NCBI GenBank assembly: GCA_017538795.1
Contig: JAFYIE010000017.1
Location: 1-50,129, forward strand
Source of the DNA: Bacteroidales bacterium
GTDB lineage: Bacteria; Bacteroidota; Bacteroidia; Bacteroidales; F082
DNA length: 50,129 bases
Reading direction: 5' to 3'
Part shown: positions 26,723 through 36,489 of the stretch, piece after piece
Position numbering within the stretch: position 1 is the first letter of the stretch
Layout of the letters: each line of letters opens with the position of its first letter
The notes under the pieces: generated by a model
The model's database searches: none
The model's input: only the letters and a program-made list of their open reading frames with translations
Told to the model about the DNA's origin: nothing
Translations under genes and position numbers: made by a program

Positions 26723-27157
26723 CTACTCAATAATTGTGCATTTGATTATTCTTGCATTATCGCTGTCTCCCAAGGCTATCTCAACCTTAATGAAATGCTC
26801 TGGCATAAGCGGATCGATGAGTTCCGGCCACTCCAGCAAACATAATCTGCCGCTATAGAAATAGTCCTCGTAGCCGATGTCGTAGACTTCCTCCAATTTC
26901 TTGATTCTGTAGAAATCGAAGTGGAAAATCGAGCCTTCTATCGGCGTAGGATATTCATTTACAAGGGCAAAGGTCGGACTGTTGACTTCGTCGGTCACGC
27001 CAAGTTTGTGGCACAGATTCTTGATTAAAGTCGTCTTGCCAGCACCCATCGAACCATAAAAAGCGATAATATTCGATTTATCTCGCCAACTTATCAATAA
27101 ATCAGAAATCTGCGAAAGCTCGTCTACACTGTTGATTATGAACGTTTTTTCCATCAT
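26723..27157 (-). CDS. tsaE: tRNA t6A37 biosynthesis ATPase TsaE
   Basis: 144 residues. The P-loop AFYGSMGAGKTTLIKNLC is followed by the family block SPTFALVNEYP...IFHFDFYRI and LLEWPELI. TsaE drives turnover of the TsaBD complex that attaches threonylcarbamoyl to adenosine 37 of ANN-decoding tRNAs. The start ATG overlaps the porX stop by 4 bases (ATGA), so the two are coupled. Confidence 0.95.
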   Translation of the reverse strand: MMEKTFIINSVDELSQISDLLISWRDKSNIIAFYGSMGAGKTTLIKNLCHKLGVTDEVNSPTFALVNEYPTPIEGSIFHFDFYRIKKLEEVYDIGYEDYFYSGRLCLLEWPELIDPLMPEHFIKVEIALGDSDNARIIKCTIIE

Positions 27158-28710
27158 TTTGCCTTCAGATATGCGACAGGAATCATCATCTCATTCATGG
27201 AGATACCGCCATGTTGGAAGGTGTTCCTGTAATAATTCACGTAATAATTGTAATTGTTAGGATATGCGAAGAAATCATTGGAACGCGCGAACACGTAAGA
27301 AGTCGACACATTGATTCGAGGCAGGAAAATCTTCTCTGGATCTTTCACTTCAAAGACCTCTTTTGCATTGTAATTCAATGATTTACCGTATTTATATCTC
27401 AAGTTCGTGTTCACTGCTTTGTCGCCCAGAATCTTCACAGGATTTTTCACCCATACAGAACCATGGTCGGTGGTGACAATGGCGTCGCAGCCTTTTTGAG
27501 AAATGAATTTCATCATGTCGAACAGCGATGAATGTTCGAACCACGACAGCATCAGCGAGCGGTATGCCACTTCGTCGTCGGCGAGCTCACGGATAATCTC
27601 CATCTCGGTACGGGCGTGCGAAAGCATGTCGACAAAGTTGTACACGATGACGTTTAACTTATTCTGCATCAGGTTGTTCATCTGCTCGTAGAGCTTCTTT
27701 CCTGCCGCCAGATTCAGCACTTTATTGTAGGAATATTTGATGTTCTTACCATATCTGCGCAGCTGTTCACCCAAAAGTTCGCCTTCAAACTGGTTCTTTG
27801 TTCCTTCATCTTCTTCGTCGGTCCAATATTTCGGGTAATGACGACGGATTTCAAGCGGCATCAGCCCCGCGAAGATAGAGTTACGCGCATATTGCGTGGT
27901 AGTCGGCAGTATGCTGTAATAGATATCATCGTCAGCGACACGGAAATAGTTCTCAATCAAAGGCTGTATAGCTTTCCACTGGTCGTAGCGTAAATTGTCT
28001 ATAAGAATAAAAAACAACGGCATTTCGCTATTTTCAAGACGCGGGAACACCTTATCCTTCATCACGGTGTGCGACATCGTCGGCTTGTTGACACCCTTAC
28101 CCGACACCCAGTCGCAGTAATTTTTCTCCACGTAACGCGAAAATTGCGTGTTTGCCTCCTGTTTCTGCATGAAAAGCACCTCTTTTATGCCTTCGTCGGT
28201 GGATTTTTGCAGCTCAAGCTCCCAACGCGTGATGTTTTTGTAAACCCCAACCCATTCGTTGTGGTCAAGATTGTTGTTCAGATCCATTCCAATTTTACGG
28301 AACTCCTGCTGGTATTTGGATGTCGACTTCTCATCGACGAGCTTTTTATTCTCAAGATTACGCTTCAGCGAAAGCAAAATCTGGTTCGGGTTGACCGGTT
28401 TTATGAGGTAATCGGCTATATTGCTGCCGATAGCGTCCTCCATGATGCGCTCCTCCTCGCTCTTCGTAATCATCACGACAGGCAGATTCGGAAACTCAGC
28501 CTTAATCTTCTCCAACGCCTCAACGCCTGATATTCCAGGCATCTGCTCGTCAAGGAAAACGATGTCGAAATGCCCGTCACGCACCATCTCCACCGCGTCG
28601 CTGCCGTTGTTGGCGGTCTCCACTTCATACCCCTTCTGTTCTAAAAACATAATATGCGGCCTGAGAAGTTCAATCTCATCGTCAGCCCAAAGAATTCTTG
28701 TGTTTGCCAT
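27154..28710 (-). CDS. porX: PorX: response regulator with PglZ/alkaline-phosphatase-type domain, type IX secretion regulator
   Basis: 518 residues, cytoplasmic. Residues 1-120 form a receiver domain: acidic pocket ADDE at 9-12, phospho-acceptor Asp54 in VFLDEQMPG, MITKSEE and the lysine in YLIKPVNPNQ. The large C-terminal part is a PglZ/alkaline-phosphatase-like domain with metal-binding segments FFILIDNLRYDQW, LPTTTQYARNSIFAGLMP, YNFVDMLSHARTEME and IVTTDHGSVWV. PorX controls T9SS genes in Porphyromonas and Flavobacterium with PorY and SigP; those partners are not in the window. Two T9SS-sorted proteases at 42315-46115 fit an active T9SS. Confidence 0.95.
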   Translation of the reverse strand: MANTRILWADDEIELLRPHIMFLEQKGYEVETANNGSDAVEMVRDGHFDIVFLDEQMPGISGVEALEKIKAEFPNLPVVMITKSEEERIMEDAIGSNIADYLIKPVNPNQILLSLKRNLENKKLVDEKSTSKYQQEFRKIGMDLNNNLDHNEWVGVYKNITRWELELQKSTDEGIKEVLFMQKQEANTQFSRYVEKNYCDWVSGKGVNKPTMSHTVMKDKVFPRLENSEMPLFFILIDNLRYDQWKAIQPLIENYFRVADDDIYYSILPTTTQYARNSIFAGLMPLEIRRHYPKYWTDEEDEGTKNQFEGELLGEQLRRYGKNIKYSYNKVLNLAAGKKLYEQMNNLMQNKLNVIVYNFVDMLSHARTEMEIIRELADDEVAYRSLMLSWFEHSSLFDMMKFISQKGCDAIVTTDHGSVWVKNPVKILGDKAVNTNLRYKYGKSLNYNAKEVFEVKDPEKIFLPRINVSTSYVFARSNDFFAYPNNYNYYVNYYRNTFQHGGISMNEMMIPVAYLKAK

Positions 28711-28761
28711 AACTATTATTTTTTAATAGAACGTGAAAGGTCGCTTAATGTTTTACAAATC

Positions 28762-29358
28762 TTAAAATAATTTCAACTGAATCGACATATTGAACGTTTT
28801 GCGGTGATACGGCGACATTCCGTGTTCCGCCACAGCGTTTTTGTGCTCAATCGTCGGATAGCCTTTATTCTGTTTCCAATTATATGCAGGATATTGATTA
28901 TCAAGCTCTTGCATGATATGATCACGAGTCGTTTTCGCCAAGATGGAAGCCGCCGCGATAGCCTGATATTTCGCGTCACCGCCTACGATGCACTGATGTT
29001 TTATGTCGTGATATTTGTTGAAACGATTTCCGTCGATGAGTAGCAGCTCAGGGCGTATTTTAAGCTGGTCGATGGCACGATGCATTGCCAAAAACGAAGC
29101 ATTAAGGATATTGATTTCGTCGATTTCCTCGGCCGAAACGATACCCACACCATAAGCCGCCGCATTTTCCAACACTTTGATTCTCAGCTTTTCACGTTGT
29201 TTCTCGGTAAGTTTCTTTGAGTCGTCGAACTCCGGGAAATCCATGCCTCGGGGCATAATCACAGCGGCAGCGACCACCGGACCGGCAATACAACCACGAC
29301 CAGCTTCATCACAGCCCGCTTCAACAAGATCTTCGGTAAAAAAAGGCTTTAAGTTCAT
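28762..29358 (-). CDS. rnhB: Ribonuclease HII
   Basis: 198 residues. Removes ribonucleotides from DNA. Motifs: [20 protein letters not shown] with the catalytic Asp-Glu, [40 protein letters not shown] and the C-terminal NKGYPTIEH. Its ATG overlaps the stop of the upstream membrane-protein gene by 4 bases. Confidence 0.96.
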   Translation of the reverse strand: MNLKPFFTEDLVEAGCDEAGRGCIAGPVVAAAVIMPRGMDFPEFDDSKKLTEKQREKLRIKVLENAAAYGVGIVSAEEIDEINILNASFLAMHRAIDQLKIRPELLLIDGNRFNKYHDIKHQCIVGGDAKYQAIAAASILAKTTRDHIMQELDNQYPAYNWKQNKGYPTIEHKNAVAEHGMSPYHRKTFNMSIQLKLF

Positions 29359-30347
29359 AACACTACACCAAACAGCGGCAAATATTGGTTTACAATAATC
29401 ACAAGCATCATTACAACTATTACAATATCCATGATTTTTGTTTTTTTAACATAGCAGAGAACCATGGAGACAAAAGTCGCCAACACCATGAATATCAATC
29501 CGTTATACATTACAGGTTTCTGCATGAAAAGCATCACAAAACCAAAGAAAAACAGCCATATCGTTTCGCTTACCTTTTTTCTTGTAGCCACGGAATTGTC
29601 CATTTTATCCGACATAATTACCATAAGCGACAGCCATGTCAACGCCAAAACTATCACCAAAACCACAAAATCAGCAGTCTTCACCCCCAATTTTTCAAGT
29701 CCCATCTCATTGAATGACAACAGATAAGTATTTATATTTTCAACCAAAGTATGATTAAAATAAAAAAGGACAAGCAATATGAAATACGGGAAAAAGAAAC
29801 CTAAAACAGGAATCAGATAATGCTTCAATTCCTTAAAATCCATTATCGAAATCGAAACTAACACCCAGAAAATCAATATGATAGCCGGAAAATAAAACAT
29901 TGACGCCAGCGCGATGAAAAATCCCGAGTTCATGAGATACATCTCCGGCCTGTCGACCTGATAGATAAGATACATCGTCTGTATCGCTATCATGATAAAC
30001 GGACTGGCGAGTAAAAACGGATAATATTCGTCCTGCATCGGGATACAGCACATGCAAAGTACAAAAACAAACGCCCCTATGCTGCTGTTTCGCGTAACAA
30101 ACTGATTTACAGACAGCATCGAGTTAAAAAAGAGCACATTTACAATAAAAACCACAAATGCAAGTATCGAAATCACGACACTCGAATGGCCGCAAATGTT
30201 AACAATTATGTTGTAGAGAGGCGTTATCGGATTTTCGACAGCTATCTCGTAAGCCTGTGAGATAAACACAGGGAGCCACAGCACCACTATCAGCAGCACT
30301 ATCACAACAAGTTGTGCTATGTAACTGTGTTTGAAGAACTTAAGCAT
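29355..30347 (-). CDS. Polytopic membrane protein, DUF6427-like
   Basis: 330 residues with about nine or ten hydrophobic helices spread along the chain, starting [20 protein letters not shown]. Its position between purD (8-base overlap) and rnhB (4-base overlap), and the start sequence, fit the Bacteroidota-restricted DUF6427 proteins. No catalytic motif is seen; the function is unknown. Confidence 0.75.
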   Translation of the reverse strand: MLKFFKHSYIAQLVVIVLLIVVLWLPVFISQAYEIAVENPITPLYNIIVNICGHSSVVISILAFVVFIVNVLFFNSMLSVNQFVTRNSSIGAFVFVLCMCCIPMQDEYYPFLLASPFIMIAIQTMYLIYQVDRPEMYLMNSGFFIALASMFYFPAIILIFWVLVSISIMDFKELKHYLIPVLGFFFPYFILLVLFYFNHTLVENINTYLLSFNEMGLEKLGVKTADFVVLVIVLALTWLSLMVIMSDKMDNSVATRKKVSETIWLFFFGFVMLFMQKPVMYNGLIFMVLATFVSMVLCYVKKTKIMDIVIVVMMLVIIVNQYLPLFGVVL

Positions 30348-31716
30348 TGTAATTCATCAAATCCAAACCGATGTCGTGACGATAGTTTTTGCCTTCAAAC
30401 ACAATTTGTTTCGCATTATGATAAGCTTTTTCCCTCGCTTCTTCAATGTTTTTGCCGTGCGCTGTCACTGCGATGACGCGACCGCCTGATGTAACTATGT
30501 CGTTACCGTCAAATTTAGTGCCGGCATGAGCCACAACGCAGCAAGGGCAAACGTTTTCAAGTCCGGTAATCTTCATTCCTTTCTTGTAAGCCTCAGGATA
30601 ACCGCCAGAAACAAGCATCACCGTGACTGAAGTCTCCTTACTTGCTTGATAATGAGCCTCTTTAAGCTTTCCTAAAGCACATTTTTCGAGCAGTTCAGCG
30701 AAGTCAGAGTCGATGCGAGTCATCACACCTTCAGTCTCAGGATCGCCCATGCGGACGTTGTATTCGATAACGTAAGGGTCGCCGCCGCAGTTCATCAAAC
30801 CCAAGAAAATGAAGCCTTTATAATCGATTTTCTCGTTTTTAAGACCTTGGATTGTAGGTTTTATGATGCGGTTTTCCACTTTTGCGACAAATTCCGGGGT
30901 GACGAAAGGAACTGGAGAAACAGCGCCCATGCCGCCGGTGTTGAGGCCAGTGTCACCGTCGCCAATTCGTTTGTAATCCTTGGCTTCCGGGAGGATGACG
31001 TAGTTGTCGCCGTCGGTGAGGACAAACATTGAGACCTCGATGCCTTTCAGGAACTGCTCGATGACCACCTTTGCGGATGCAGAACCGAATTTGCCCGAAA
31101 GCATCTCTTTCAATTCAGATTTCGCTTCCGCTAAATCGTCGAGAATCAAAACACCCTTACCTGCCGCGAGACCGTCAGCTTTAAGGACGAACGGAGCCTC
31201 AAGCGTTTCGAGATATTTCAAACCATCATTGAGATTTTCAGATGTAACCGTGAAACATTTCGCTGTCGGAATGCCATATTTCTCCATAAACTGTTTAGCG
31301 AAAGCCTTGCTGCCCTCGAGTTGGGCGCCTTTCTTGTCAGGACCTATGATTTTCACGTCTTTCAGGTCAGCGTCGGCCTTGAAAAAGTCGACTATTCCAT
31401 CGACGAGAGGCTGCTCAGGACCCACTACAACTATGTTAATGCGATACTTTAAGACAACATCTTTAATAGATTGAAAATCAGAGAGATTTATCGCTAAATT
31501 TTCACCAACAGACGCTGTCCCCGCGTTACCTGGAGCGATATAAACTTTCGACACTCTTTCACTTTGAGCTATTTTCCAGGCAAGAGCGTGTTCACGGCCG
31601 CCTGAACCCAAAACCAATATATTGCGTTCCACTGCAGTAATGTACTGTGCTTGAATATCTTTAAAATTCACAGCATCTTTTTTGTTTTCACCAGGATACA
31701 TGACAATCTCTTCCAT
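30340..31716 (-). CDS. purD: Phosphoribosylamine--glycine ligase
   Basis: 458 residues; second step of purine synthesis, ATP-dependent. The N-terminal loop ILVLGSGGREHALAWKIAQS, the ATP-grasp segments VLKADGLAAGKGV and NTGGMGAVSPVPF, and NVRMGDPETEGVM are diagnostic. About 29 residues precede the usual N-terminus if the ATG at 31716 is used; a GTG at 31632 would give the standard start. I keep the ATG because the 12-base gap to the upstream gene and the A-rich upstream stretch fit initiation. The stop overlaps the next gene by 8 bases. Confidence 0.95.
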   Translation of the reverse strand: MEEIVMYPGENKKDAVNFKDIQAQYITAVERNILVLGSGGREHALAWKIAQSERVSKVYIAPGNAGTASVGENLAINLSDFQSIKDVVLKYRINIVVVGPEQPLVDGIVDFFKADADLKDVKIIGPDKKGAQLEGSKAFAKQFMEKYGIPTAKCFTVTSENLNDGLKYLETLEAPFVLKADGLAAGKGVLILDDLAEAKSELKEMLSGKFGSASAKVVIEQFLKGIEVSMFVLTDGDNYVILPEAKDYKRIGDGDTGLNTGGMGAVSPVPFVTPEFVAKVENRIIKPTIQGLKNEKIDYKGFIFLGLMNCGGDPYVIEYNVRMGDPETEGVMTRIDSDFAELLEKCALGKLKEAHYQASKETSVTVMLVSGGYPEAYKKGMKITGLENVCPCCVVAHAGTKFDGNDIVTSGGRVIAVTAHGKNIEEAREKAYHNAKQIVFEGKNYRHDIGLDLMNYNA

Positions 31717-31728
31717 ATTTTTCAGTTT

Positions 31729-32853
31729 TTAATTGTTAGCAAATTTTTCAATGACGTTCCACCAGCCTTCGGCGGCTTTGTCCCACGAGAAATCGTTTCG
31801 GCGCATTTTCCCATTCTCTATCAACGATTTACGAACATTTTCATCCATCACCAACTCCAATGCGCCAGCTATTGACTCGATATCGAACGGGTCGACGAGC
31901 AGTGCCGCATCACCTGCCACTTCGGGCATTGACGTGACATTGGACGTTATCACCGGCACTTCGCACTTATATGCCTCGATAATCGGGATGCCGAAGCCTT
32001 CGAAATAAGAGACATAAACAGAAGCAAAAGCCGCCGCTGTGACGCGATGCAGCTCATCAATCTGCAAATGACCCACAAACACCACATCATCTTTATGCTT
32101 CATCGCTTCGTAAGCCTTCTGGATAGGCTCTGTCCACCAACGTTTCTCCCCTACTATCAACAACTTAAGGTCAGAACCTGTACGTTCTTTAAAAATGTCG
32201 AATGCCGGGAACAATCTCGCCAGATTCTTTCGCGGATGCAGCGAGCCCACAAACATAAAGTATTGATAACCAGCAGTATAGCATTCTCTAACCTGTCGCT
32301 TTTCATCTTCAGAAATAGGCTTAAAGCCTTCATTGGCGCCGTTGTAAACAACGTTTATCTTCTCTGGCTCAACGCCATAATTTTCGATGATATCCTGCTT
32401 TGAAAACTCCGAAACCGTTATTATTTTATCAGCTTTTTGGGCAAATTTCGGAAAGAATTTTTTGTAATGCCAAAGCGCCAATCTCGGGAAATCCTGCGGA
32501 AAATGTTCAAAGTTAATATCATGAAACACAGCTATTTGCGGCGTTTCAGAGCGCAGACTGAGATAAGCGTCGGTTGAGACATAGACATCAGGTTTAATCC
32601 TGCGAAGAGCGCGATAAACCGCTATTTCGAAATAGATGATATACAAAAACGGGTGTCTCGCTTGCGGGAAAAGCACCACAGGCTTGACGTTCTCTGAGAA
32701 AATGAACTTCGGATCCGGCTTGCGGTCGAAAAAGAAGTAAAATTCGTCGTTCGGGTGCGCCTTCACAATACGGCTAAGGGTTTCGTAGGCCACCCAACCG
32801 ATGCCTTCGAGCTTGTCTTTCAACAGCAAACGAGTATTTACCGCGATTTTCAC
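31729..32853 (-). CDS. GT4-family glycosyltransferase
   Basis: 374 residues, GT-B fold, no signal peptide. MKIAVNTRLLLKDKLEGIGW at the start, VSTDAYLSLRSE and AVFHDINFEHFP in the acceptor half, then FMFVGSLHPRKNLARLFPAF and YFEGFGIPIIEAYKCEVPVI with the E-x7-E donor motif. It probably transfers a sugar in cell-surface glycan or lipopolysaccharide synthesis; the substrate is unknown. It is the first gene of the run into purD. Confidence 0.88.
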   Translation of the reverse strand: MKIAVNTRLLLKDKLEGIGWVAYETLSRIVKAHPNDEFYFFFDRKPDPKFIFSENVKPVVLFPQARHPFLYIIYFEIAVYRALRRIKPDVYVSTDAYLSLRSETPQIAVFHDINFEHFPQDFPRLALWHYKKFFPKFAQKADKIITVSEFSKQDIIENYGVEPEKINVVYNGANEGFKPISEDEKRQVRECYTAGYQYFMFVGSLHPRKNLARLFPAFDIFKERTGSDLKLLIVGEKRWWTEPIQKAYEAMKHKDDVVFVGHLQIDELHRVTAAAFASVYVSYFEGFGIPIIEAYKCEVPVITSNVTSMPEVAGDAALLVDPFDIESIAGALELVMDENVRKSLIENGKMRRNDFSWDKAAEGWWNVIEKFANN

Positions 32854-32877
32854 TTCGTTAGTTTTTGCAAAGTTACG

Positions 32878-33633
32878 TTATTTTTTTATTGGTTCAGCAA
32901 TTTTTGCCGCTAAAAACTGTCTATTCATGCGGGCGATATTCGTCACCGAGATGTTTTTAGGGCATTCCGCCTGGCATGCGTAGGTGTTTGAGCAGCTTCC
33001 AAAGCCGAGTTCATCCATGCGAGCCACCATCTTCTGCACCCTATCAGCCGCCTCCACCTGTCCTTGCGGGAGAAGCGCGAACTGCGACACTTTAGCGCCA
33101 ACGAAGAGCATCGCGCTACCGTTTTTGCAAGCTGCCACGCAGGCACCGCATCCGATGCAAGATGCAGCATCCATCGCAAGGTCCGCATTATGTTTATTAA
33201 CCGGGATGGCATTGGCATCAGGCACGCCTCCAGTGTGCACTGAAATGTAACCTCCCGCTTGGATGAGTTTATCCAAAGCCGAGCGGTCGACCATCAAATC
33301 CTTGATGATAGGAAACGCCTCCGAACGCCACGGCTCCACGGTGATGGTGTCGCCGTCCTTGAACTTACGCATATGCAGCTGGCACGTCGTGGTGTTCTTG
33401 AAACGTCCGTGAGGATGACCGTTGATATATAATCCGCAGGCGCCGCAGATACCCTCGCGACAATCGTGGTCGAAGGTGACAGGGTCATCGCCTTTGAGAA
33501 CAAGCTGTTCGTTGAGAATATCCAACATTTCCAAAAACGAGGCTTCTGCCGGAACGTCATTTAATTGATATTCAACGAATTTGCCTTTGGAAGAGGCATT
33601 GCGCTGGCGCCAAATCTTTAATCTTATATTCAT
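32878..33633 (-). CDS. sdhB: Succinate dehydrogenase/fumarate reductase iron-sulfur subunit
   Basis: About 251 residues. Cluster ligands are in order: [19 protein letters not shown] plus a later Cys for [2Fe-2S], [11 protein letters not shown] for [4Fe-4S] and [12 protein letters not shown] for [3Fe-4S]. It carries electrons between the flavin subunit and the membrane quinone. The ATG at 33633 gives the normal start [10 protein letters not shown]; an upstream in-frame extension crosses the interspersed repeat at 33658 and is unlikely. Last gene of sdhCAB. Confidence 0.95.
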   Translation of the reverse strand: MNIRLKIWRQRNASSKGKFVEYQLNDVPAEASFLEMLDILNEQLVLKGDDPVTFDHDCREGICGACGLYINGHPHGRFKNTTTCQLHMRKFKDGDTITVEPWRSEAFPIIKDLMVDRSALDKLIQAGGYISVHTGGVPDANAIPVNKHNADLAMDAASCIGCGACVAACKNGSAMLFVGAKVSQFALLPQGQVEAADRVQKMVARMDELGFGSCSNTYACQAECPKNISVTNIARMNRQFLAAKIAEPIKK

Positions 33634-33657
33634 ATCTCGTATCTTTCTTTTTGCAGG

Positions 33658-33697
33658 AGATTTCTCCACTTCACTTCGCTTCGGTCGAAATGACGGA
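33658..33697. repeat. Degenerate 40-bp interspersed repeat, copy 2
   Basis: Begins AGATTTCTCCACTTCAC and ends GGTCGAAATGACGGA. About 75 percent identical, ungapped, to 5005-5044. It occupies most of the 69-base gap between sdhA and sdhB. Confidence 0.5.
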
Positions 33698-33702
33698 AAA
33701 AA

Positions 33703-35637
33703 CTACTTGTAATTTCTTTGTTTCAGTTCAACATTTTCAAATTTGAGCTCTTCTTTGTGCAGAATCGGCTCGTTATCAACACCTTGAAACTCGTAGGCGG
33801 CGACAAAAGCGAAGTGCTCGTCATCGCGCATAGCCTCGCCGTCAGGAGTTTGATATTCAGCACGGAAGTGACCGCCGCACGACTCGTTACGCATCAAGGC
33901 GTCGCGTGCTATGAGTTCACCCATCTCGAGGAAATCGGCCACACGCAAGGCTTTCTCAAGCTCGGCGTTCATGCCTTCCACGTTCGGCACCTTCACTTTT
34001 TGCCAAAATTCTTCTCTCAAAGCCTTGATTTCTTCAATGGCTTCCTTGAGGCTCTGCTCGGTGCGCGACATGCCGACTTTTTCCCACATTATATGTCCCA
34101 AACGACGATGAATCATGTCGACAGTCGTATCGCCATTTATCGACAAAATCTTTGTAATCTTCTGACGCACAGCGTTTTCCGCCTCTTCAAATTGTGGAAG
34201 GTCGGTTGAGAAACGCGGCACGTTGATTTGGTCTGCAAGATAGTTCTGCATGGTGTAAGGCAGCACAAAATAACCATCCGAAAGACCCTGCATCAAGGCA
34301 GAAGCGCCGAGACGGTTCGCTCCATGGTCGGAGAAGTTGGCCTCGCCTGCCGCGAACAGACCTTTAACTGTTGTCTGAAGCTCATAATCAACCCAGAGAC
34401 CGCCCATGGTGTAGTGGACAGCAGGATAAATCATCATCGGGGTGACGTAAGGATTCTCGTCGACGATGCGTTCGTACATCTCGAAGAGGTTTCCGTATTT
34501 CTCTTCAACTGCTTGTTTTCCAAGACGTTGGATAGGTTCTTTGAAGTCGAGATAGACGGCGCGGCCAGTGTTATTCACACCGTAGCCAGCGTCGCAACGT
34601 TCTTTGGCCGCGCGTGACGCCACGTCACGAGGGACGAGGTTTCCGAACGCCGGATAACGACGTTCGAGGTAGTAGTCACGCTCCTCTTCCGGGATGTCGG
34701 TGGCTTTGATCTTGCCTTCGCGGAGCAAACGGGCTTTCTCGGCGTCTTTTGGCACCCAGATACGACCGTCGTTACGCAGCGACTCGCTCATCAGCGTCAG
34801 TTTCGACTGGTAGTCGCCGTGAACAGGGATACATGTAGGGTGAATCTGCGTGAAGCAAGGATTTGCCATGCAGGCGCCTTTCTTGTAGCATTGCCAGATT
34901 GCCGATCCGTTCGACGACATCGCGTTCGTTGAGAGGAAGAAAACACGTCCGTAGCCGCCAGAAGCGACGACGACGGCATGTGCTGAATATCTCTCGAGCT
35001 CGCCTGTGACGAGGTTTCTGACAATAACGCCTCGTGCGCGGCCATCTACGACCACCACATCCATCATCTCGCGGCGAGAATACATTTTCACAGTCCCCTT
35101 CTCTATCTCCTTGCTAAGAGCCCCGTAAGCGCCTAAAAGCAACTGTTGGCCGGTCTGACCCTTGGCATAAAACGTCCTCGACACCTGAGCGCCTCCAAAC
35201 GAACGGTTTGCGAGCAGTCCGCTGTAGTCGCGGGCAAACGGCACGCCTTGTGCCACACATTGGTCGATGATGCTGTTGCTGACCTCGGCGAGGCGATACA
35301 CATTAGCCTCACGTGCGCGGTAGTCGCCGCCTTTGATGGTGTCGTTGAACAGACGTTGCACGCTATCGCCGTCGTTGGCATAGTTTTTAGCCGCGTTGAT
35401 ACCGCCCTGTGCAGCGATGCTGTGGGCGCGACGAGGGCTGTCCTGGATGCAGAACACCTTCACGTTGAAACCCATCTCACCAAAAGAGGCAGCAGCAGAT
35501 GCGCCGGCAAGACCCGTGCCTATCACAATGATGTCGAGCTTGCGTTTGTTGGCAGGGTTCACGAGTTTCTGCTCGGCTTTATATTTTGTCCATTTTTCAG
35601 ATAAAGGACCACTTGGTATCTTTGAATTCAGTTCCAT
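33703..35637 (-). CDS. sdhA: Succinate dehydrogenase/fumarate reductase flavoprotein subunit
   Basis: 644 residues. FAD dinucleotide loop [20 protein letters not shown], the covalent-FAD histidine motif [14 protein letters not shown], the substrate site in [18 protein letters not shown] and the FAD segment [20 protein letters not shown]. It oxidises succinate or, more likely in a fermenter, reduces fumarate. The ATG at 35637 is preferred; the longer TTG start at 35646 lies in the heptamer repeat. Gene order C-A-B without a D subunit is typical of Bacteroidota and epsilonproteobacterial-type enzymes. Confidence 0.96.
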   Translation of the reverse strand: MELNSKIPSGPLSEKWTKYKAEQKLVNPANKRKLDIIVIGTGLAGASAAASFGEMGFNVKVFCIQDSPRRAHSIAAQGGINAAKNYANDGDSVQRLFNDTIKGGDYRAREANVYRLAEVSNSIIDQCVAQGVPFARDYSGLLANRSFGGAQVSRTFYAKGQTGQQLLLGAYGALSKEIEKGTVKMYSRREMMDVVVVDGRARGVIVRNLVTGELERYSAHAVVVASGGYGRVFFLSTNAMSSNGSAIWQCYKKGACMANPCFTQIHPTCIPVHGDYQSKLTLMSESLRNDGRIWVPKDAEKARLLREGKIKATDIPEEERDYYLERRYPAFGNLVPRDVASRAAKERCDAGYGVNNTGRAVYLDFKEPIQRLGKQAVEEKYGNLFEMYERIVDENPYVTPMMIYPAVHYTMGGLWVDYELQTTVKGLFAAGEANFSDHGANRLGASALMQGLSDGYFVLPYTMQNYLADQINVPRFSTDLPQFEEAENAVRQKITKILSINGDTTVDMIHRRLGHIMWEKVGMSRTEQSLKEAIEEIKALREEFWQKVKVPNVEGMNAELEKALRVADFLEMGELIARDALMRNESCGGHFRAEYQTPDGEAMRDDEHFAFVAAYEFQGVDNEPILHKEELKFENVELKQRNYK

Positions 35638-35644
35638 CTTTTTC

Positions 35645-35715
35645 AAGTTAGGAGTTAGAAGTTAGTAGTTAGAAGTTTGAGATTTTACTTAAAGTTTTAC
35701 TTGAAGTTTTATTGT
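35645..35715. repeat. Heptamer (A/G/T)AGTT(A/T)G x5 followed by a 12-mer x3
   Basis: AAGTTAG, GAGTTAG, AAGTTAG, TAGTTAG and AAGTTTG fill 35645-35679. Then AGATTTTACTTA, AAGTTTTACTTG and AAGTTTTATTGT fill 35680-35715, up to the sdhC stop. The whole sdhC-sdhA spacer is thus repeat. Confidence 0.8.
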
Positions 35716-36369
35716 TTAAACTATTAACCAATAATATATTACAACTGAGACAAACATCAAAACAATGATGGTGGCGAAGAAGCTTCCGAGGAATTCGATG
35801 CGGCGTTTCCAGACGAGGTTGCTCCACCCTATCGATTGCATCACGCTGGCTATTCCATGCGAGAGATGGAACCATATCGCGACGAGCCAGAGCAGATACA
35901 TTATGCTGAGATAGTTGTTCGAGAAGATGAATTTTATCTGGTCGATGCCGTCGACAGGTGCGTTGCCATAGATTTCGGCGAGTTGCATCTTCGACCAGAA
36001 GTCGTACAGATGGAACGCGAGGCCGAACAAGATGAAAGCGCCTATAGCGAGCATGTTTTTCGATGCCCATGACACACCTTCAGGGCGTTCGTTGACAGCA
36101 TAACGCTGACGTCCGCGCGCCTTGTAGTTCTGATATGACAGTATGAAGGCGTAAATGAGGTGTAACGCCATTAAAGCGGCCAAGCCAACCGTTCCGACGA
36201 GAGCGTACCAATTGGCGCCTAAAAACTCGCAAATCCAACGATATGCGTCTTCAGAAAATATTGAGACGACATTCATAGCGCCGTGAAACAGCATAAAAAA
36301 GACGAGGCCGGCACCGGATATGGCCATTATAAGCTTTTTTGTGATTGAGGAGAGACCTTTATTGATCAT
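35716..36369 (-). CDS. sdhC: Succinate dehydrogenase/fumarate reductase cytochrome b subunit
   Basis: 217 residues with five hydrophobic helices. Candidate haem-ligand histidines: FHGAMNVVSIF, ALHLIYAFIL, AFHLYDFW and WFHLSHGIASVMQS. It anchors SdhAB in the inner membrane and exchanges electrons with menaquinone. First gene of the operon, with a TACTTTTG promoter box about 25 bases upstream. Confidence 0.94.
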   Translation of the reverse strand: MINKGLSSITKKLIMAISGAGLVFFMLFHGAMNVVSIFSEDAYRWICEFLGANWYALVGTVGLAALMALHLIYAFILSYQNYKARGRQRYAVNERPEGVSWASKNMLAIGAFILFGLAFHLYDFWSKMQLAEIYGNAPVDGIDQIKFIFSNNYLSIMYLLWLVAIWFHLSHGIASVMQSIGWSNLVWKRRIEFLGSFFATIIVLMFVSVVIYYWLIV

Positions 36370-36393
36370 TTCAAGAATGTTTAATACAAGCTA

Positions 36394-36401
36394 CAAAAGT
36401 A
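36394..36401 (-). promoter_or_regulatory. Bacteroidota -7 box for sdhCAB
   Basis: The minus strand reads TACTTTTG, 24 bases before the sdhC ATG. No clear -33 element. Confidence 0.5.
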
Positions 36402-36433
36402 CAAAAAAAATCGGAATGACACGAGCTTACCAT

Positions 36434-36471
36434 AAAAAAATGAGCGAGGCGGCCGGTCGGCCGCCTCGCTC
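36434..36471 (-). terminator. Strong intrinsic terminator after btuB-btuG
   Basis: A perfect 14-bp GC-rich stem (GAGCGAGGCGGCCG with its complement, 2-base centre, 36442-36471) followed on the minus strand by A and TTTTTTT. It lies 18 bases after the btuG-like stop. Confidence 0.92.
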
Positions 36472-36489
36472 GAGCAAATTAGGATTATA

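Noticed and set aside
33634-33669. Longer sdhB start
   Set aside because: The extension runs through the interspersed repeat and adds residues not seen in the family; the ATG at 33633 gives the normal N-terminus.
21317-35679. Heptamer arrays as CRISPR or integrase sites
   Set aside because: Units are 7-12 bases with no spacers, and there are no cas or integrase genes nearby.
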